Source of the DNA: Azoarcus sp.
GTDB taxonomy: Bacteria; Pseudomonadota; Gammaproteobacteria; Burkholderiales; Rhodocyclaceae
Assembly: GCA_031268685.1 (NCBI GenBank)
Contig: JAIRWW010000067.1
Coordinates: forward strand, 1-7,200
Reading direction: 5' to 3'
Length of the DNA: 7,200 nt
The translations under genes and the position numbers were made by a program. Position 1 is the stretch's first letter; each line of letters starts with the position of its first letter. Positions 5,962-7,200 of this stretch are shown here, piece after piece. Below the pieces are notes generated by a model. It did not search any database. It was not told the origin of the DNA and saw only the letters and a program-made list of their open reading frames with translations.

Positions 5962-6711
5962 TCAGATCACCTTTGCAACGTTCTTGAGTTTATCGACCAA
6001 TTGAGCGACATCGGCCACGACGACGCCCGCGCTACGCTTGGGCGGCTCGACGACCTTGAGCGTCGTCAGCCGGGGCGTGACATCCACGCCCAAATCGGCG
6101 GGCTTCAGCGTCTCAAGCGGCTTCTTTTTTGCCTTCATGATGTTGGGCAAAGTGGCATAACGCGGCTCATTCAGACGCAAATCCACGGTAACGACCGCTG
6201 GCAGCTTGACCGCCAGTTGTTCCAGACCGCCATCAATTTCGCGGGTAATGGTGATTTCGTCCGCGCCGGGTACGAGCTTGGAAATAAATGTCGCCTGCGG
6301 CCAGCCCAGCAGGGCGGCGAGAATTTGGCCTGTTTGATTGGAATCGTCGTCTATCGCTTGTTTACCGGCAATCACCAGTTTCGGAGATTCCTTTTCCGTG
6401 AGCGCCTTCAGCAACTTGCCTATCGCCAGCGGTTGCAGATCGACATCGGTTTCCACGAGAATGGCGCGGTCGGCCCCCATTGCCAGGGCCGTGCGCAGCG
6501 TATCCTGCGACGCGCTCATTCCTGCACTCACTACGACAACCTCGGTAGCTACGCCCGCTTCTTTCAAACGCACAGCTTCTTCTACCGCGATTTCATCAAA
6601 CGGATTCATGCTCATTTTTACGTTGGCCAAATCAACGCCGCTACCGTCCGCCTTGACGCGAACTTTCACGTTGTAATCGACCACGCGCTTAACCGGGACC
6701 AAGATTTTCAA
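5962..6711 (-). CDS. etfB: Electron transfer flavoprotein, beta subunit
   Basis: EtfB pairs with EtfA, binds AMP structurally and docks onto dehydrogenases. The 249 residues are usual for the family. The N-terminus [29 protein letters not shown] (36-46), the AMP-site stretch [14 protein letters not shown] (116-129) and the recognition loop [17 protein letters not shown] (181-197) are all present. Leu188 matches the anchor leucine that inserts into partner dehydrogenases, and Lys193/Lys196 match positions methylated in mitochondrial ETF. The start is TTG (6709-6711): AAGGAGA stands 6 nt before it, protein similarity begins exactly there, and the nearby ATG at 6725-6727 is out of frame. It is the first gene of the cluster, and its 65-75-nt leader follows a possible extended -10 promoter. 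Confidence 0.97.
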   Translation of the reverse strand: MKILVPVKRVVDYNVKVRVKADGSGVDLANVKMSMNPFDEIAVEEAVRLKEAGVATEVVVVSAGMSASQDTLRTALAMGADRAILVETDVDLQPLAIGKLLKALTEKESPKLVIAGKQAIDDDSNQTGQILAALLGWPQATFISKLVPGADEITITREIDGGLEQLAVKLPAVVTVDLRLNEPRYATLPNIMKAKKKPLETLKPADLGVDVTPRLTTLKVVEPPKRSAGVVVADVAQLVDKLKNVAKVI

Positions 6712-6717
6712 AGTTGT

Positions 6718-6724
6718 TCTCCTT
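6718..6724 (-). promoter_or_regulatory. Shine-Dalgarno fixing the TTG start of etfB
   Basis: AAGGAGA on the - strand ends 6 nt before the TTG at 6711-6709. It is near-perfect and supports that codon over the out-of-frame ATG that overlaps its upstream edge. Confidence 0.8.
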
Positions 6725-6782
6725 CATGGTTAGTTCAGGCGCCGCATCGGACGCGCCCGGCTGCGTTCCGCCGAGCGCGCCA

Positions 6783-6791
6783 ATTATGGCA
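6783..6791 (-). promoter_or_regulatory. Candidate extended -10 promoter of the etf operon
   Basis: On the - strand TGCCATAAT gives a TGn extension plus CATAAT, five of six matches to TATAAT. The -35 position (about 6806-6811, ATGTTT) is poor, as is common with extended -10 promoters. The predicted start near 6776 leaves a leader of about 65 nt before etfB. A 17-bp palindrome lies just upstream. Confidence 0.4.
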
Positions 6792-6801
6792 CTGTAAGCC
6801 G

Positions 6802-6826
6802 AACAAAACATGCTGCGACGCAGCAT
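6802..6826 (-). terminator. Short terminator-like dyad after the TatD-family gene
   Basis: The palindrome ATGCTGCG-N-CGCAGCAT (6810-6826) is followed on the - strand by GTTTTGTT. It starts 24 nt past the stop of the upstream gene. A wider inverted repeat, TAAGCCG (6795-6801) with CGGCTTA (6829-6835), encloses it. It can be read as an intrinsic terminator, but it also covers the -35 zone of the etf promoter candidate, so an operator role is possible. Confidence 0.5.
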
Positions 6827-6849
6827 TCCGGCTTATTCCCAATCATTAG

Positions 6850-7200
6850 TCATCTATAAAACAGCGTTCCGCCGTCACGCCCCGTCGTCTCGCCGCCGTC
6901 ATCTGCGCCTTTTGCAGAAAAGGCGCTCGTCATTCGCTTCAGCCCGAATATGTTCAATGCATTGGCACAGGTCGCCTCGACGGCCTCATCCAGCGTTATG
7001 CCGCGCAGCCCGGCCAGTATTTCAGCGTAACGCCTCATATTTTCAGGCTCGTTGCGCACACCGTAGCCCCAGGCCGGCGGTATGTCGGGCGCATCGGTTT
7101 CGAGCACGATGGCTTCCAGCGGAAGTTCGCGGGCCAGACGCCTGATGCGGCGCGATCCCGGAAAAGTCATCGCGCCGCCAAAACCGAGTTTGAACCCCTG
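6850..7200 (-). CDS. TatD-family metal-dependent hydrolase (YjjV-like), C-terminal part
   Basis: The last 117 residues of a TatD-type TIM-barrel hydrolase; the start lies beyond the right edge, and the frame is open to base 7200. The family uses two metal ions and includes DNases such as E. coli TatD. Visible are GFKLGFGGAMTFPGSRRIRR, then VLETDAPDIPPAW with the conserved metal-binding Asp, NEPENMRRYAEILAGLRG, and the closing helix ANALNIFGL. The ETDAPDxP form is the YjjV-like variant; TatD and YcfH have ETDSP at that place. The reading begins before the internal ATG at 7168-7170, so that codon is not the start. The C-terminal 25 or so residues after NIFGL are polar, low in similarity and probably a species-specific tail. 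It lies 138 nt upstream of etfB on the same strand. Confidence 0.9.
   Translation of the reverse strand, partial: QGFKLGFGGAMTFPGSRRIRRLARELPLEAIVLETDAPDIPPAWGYGVRNEPENMRRYAEILAGLRGITLDEAVEATCANALNIFGLKRMTSAFSAKGADDGGETTGRDGGTLFYR

Noticed and set aside
4946..6004. A 352-codon open frame on + opposite etfA
   Set aside because: Antisense shadow of a well-conserved gene, with no recognisable motif of its own.
6001..6849. A 282-codon open frame on + opposite etfB
   Set aside because: Antisense to etfB and runs through the promoter/terminator gap; no domain seen.

Overview
The window looks like chromosomal DNA of a Gram-negative bacterium, most likely a betaproteobacterium. The reasons are a moderately high G+C content, proteobacterial-type YciB, EtfA/EtfB and TatD-family sequences, and an intergenic palindrome of the CTTCGACAAGCTCAGGGC kind that is widespread in beta- and gammaproteobacteria. 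No genus is assigned. Nearly all coding sequence is recognisable housekeeping or catabolic material; the less ordinary signals are in the intergenic DNA and in one membrane protein.

Left part, + strand (1-2430). The window opens in the last 61 codons of a Zn/Cd/Pb-type P1B ATPase. A gene-free stretch of 577 bp follows (187-763). It holds an inverted pair of REP-like palindromes flanked by a 12-bp direct repeat, a solitary 29-nt sequence that closely matches a type I-C CRISPR repeat, and several hairpins. Next comes yciB, an inner-membrane protein with a perfect TATAAT only 8 nt before its ATG, then a lipoprotein parvulin-type peptidyl-prolyl isomerase. A strong rho-independent terminator ends this group at 2391-2429.

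Right part, - strand (7200-2477). Reading leftwards, there is the C-terminal part of a TatD-family metal-dependent hydrolase of the YjjV-like subgroup, a 138-bp gap with a dyad/terminator and a possible extended -10 promoter, and then a compact cluster: etfB (TTG start), etfA (2 nt away), a CbiM-like membrane protein (32-nt gap), and a 603-residue acyl-CoA dehydrogenase of the large DmdC-like type (40-nt gap). Each has a plausible Shine-Dalgarno sequence, so the four genes probably form one operon.

The dehydrogenase would oxidise an acyl-CoA and pass electrons through the EtfAB heterodimer to the respiratory chain, normally via ETF:quinone oxidoreductase, which is not in the window. The CbiM-like protein does not fit this scheme in an obvious way. 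It keeps the internal HLLG histidine of metal-uptake S-components but lacks the N-terminal Met-His, and no other ECF transporter subunit is present. I found no complete new defence or mobile system here. The best leads are the orphan CRISPR-like repeat and the CbiM-like gene inside the etf operon.
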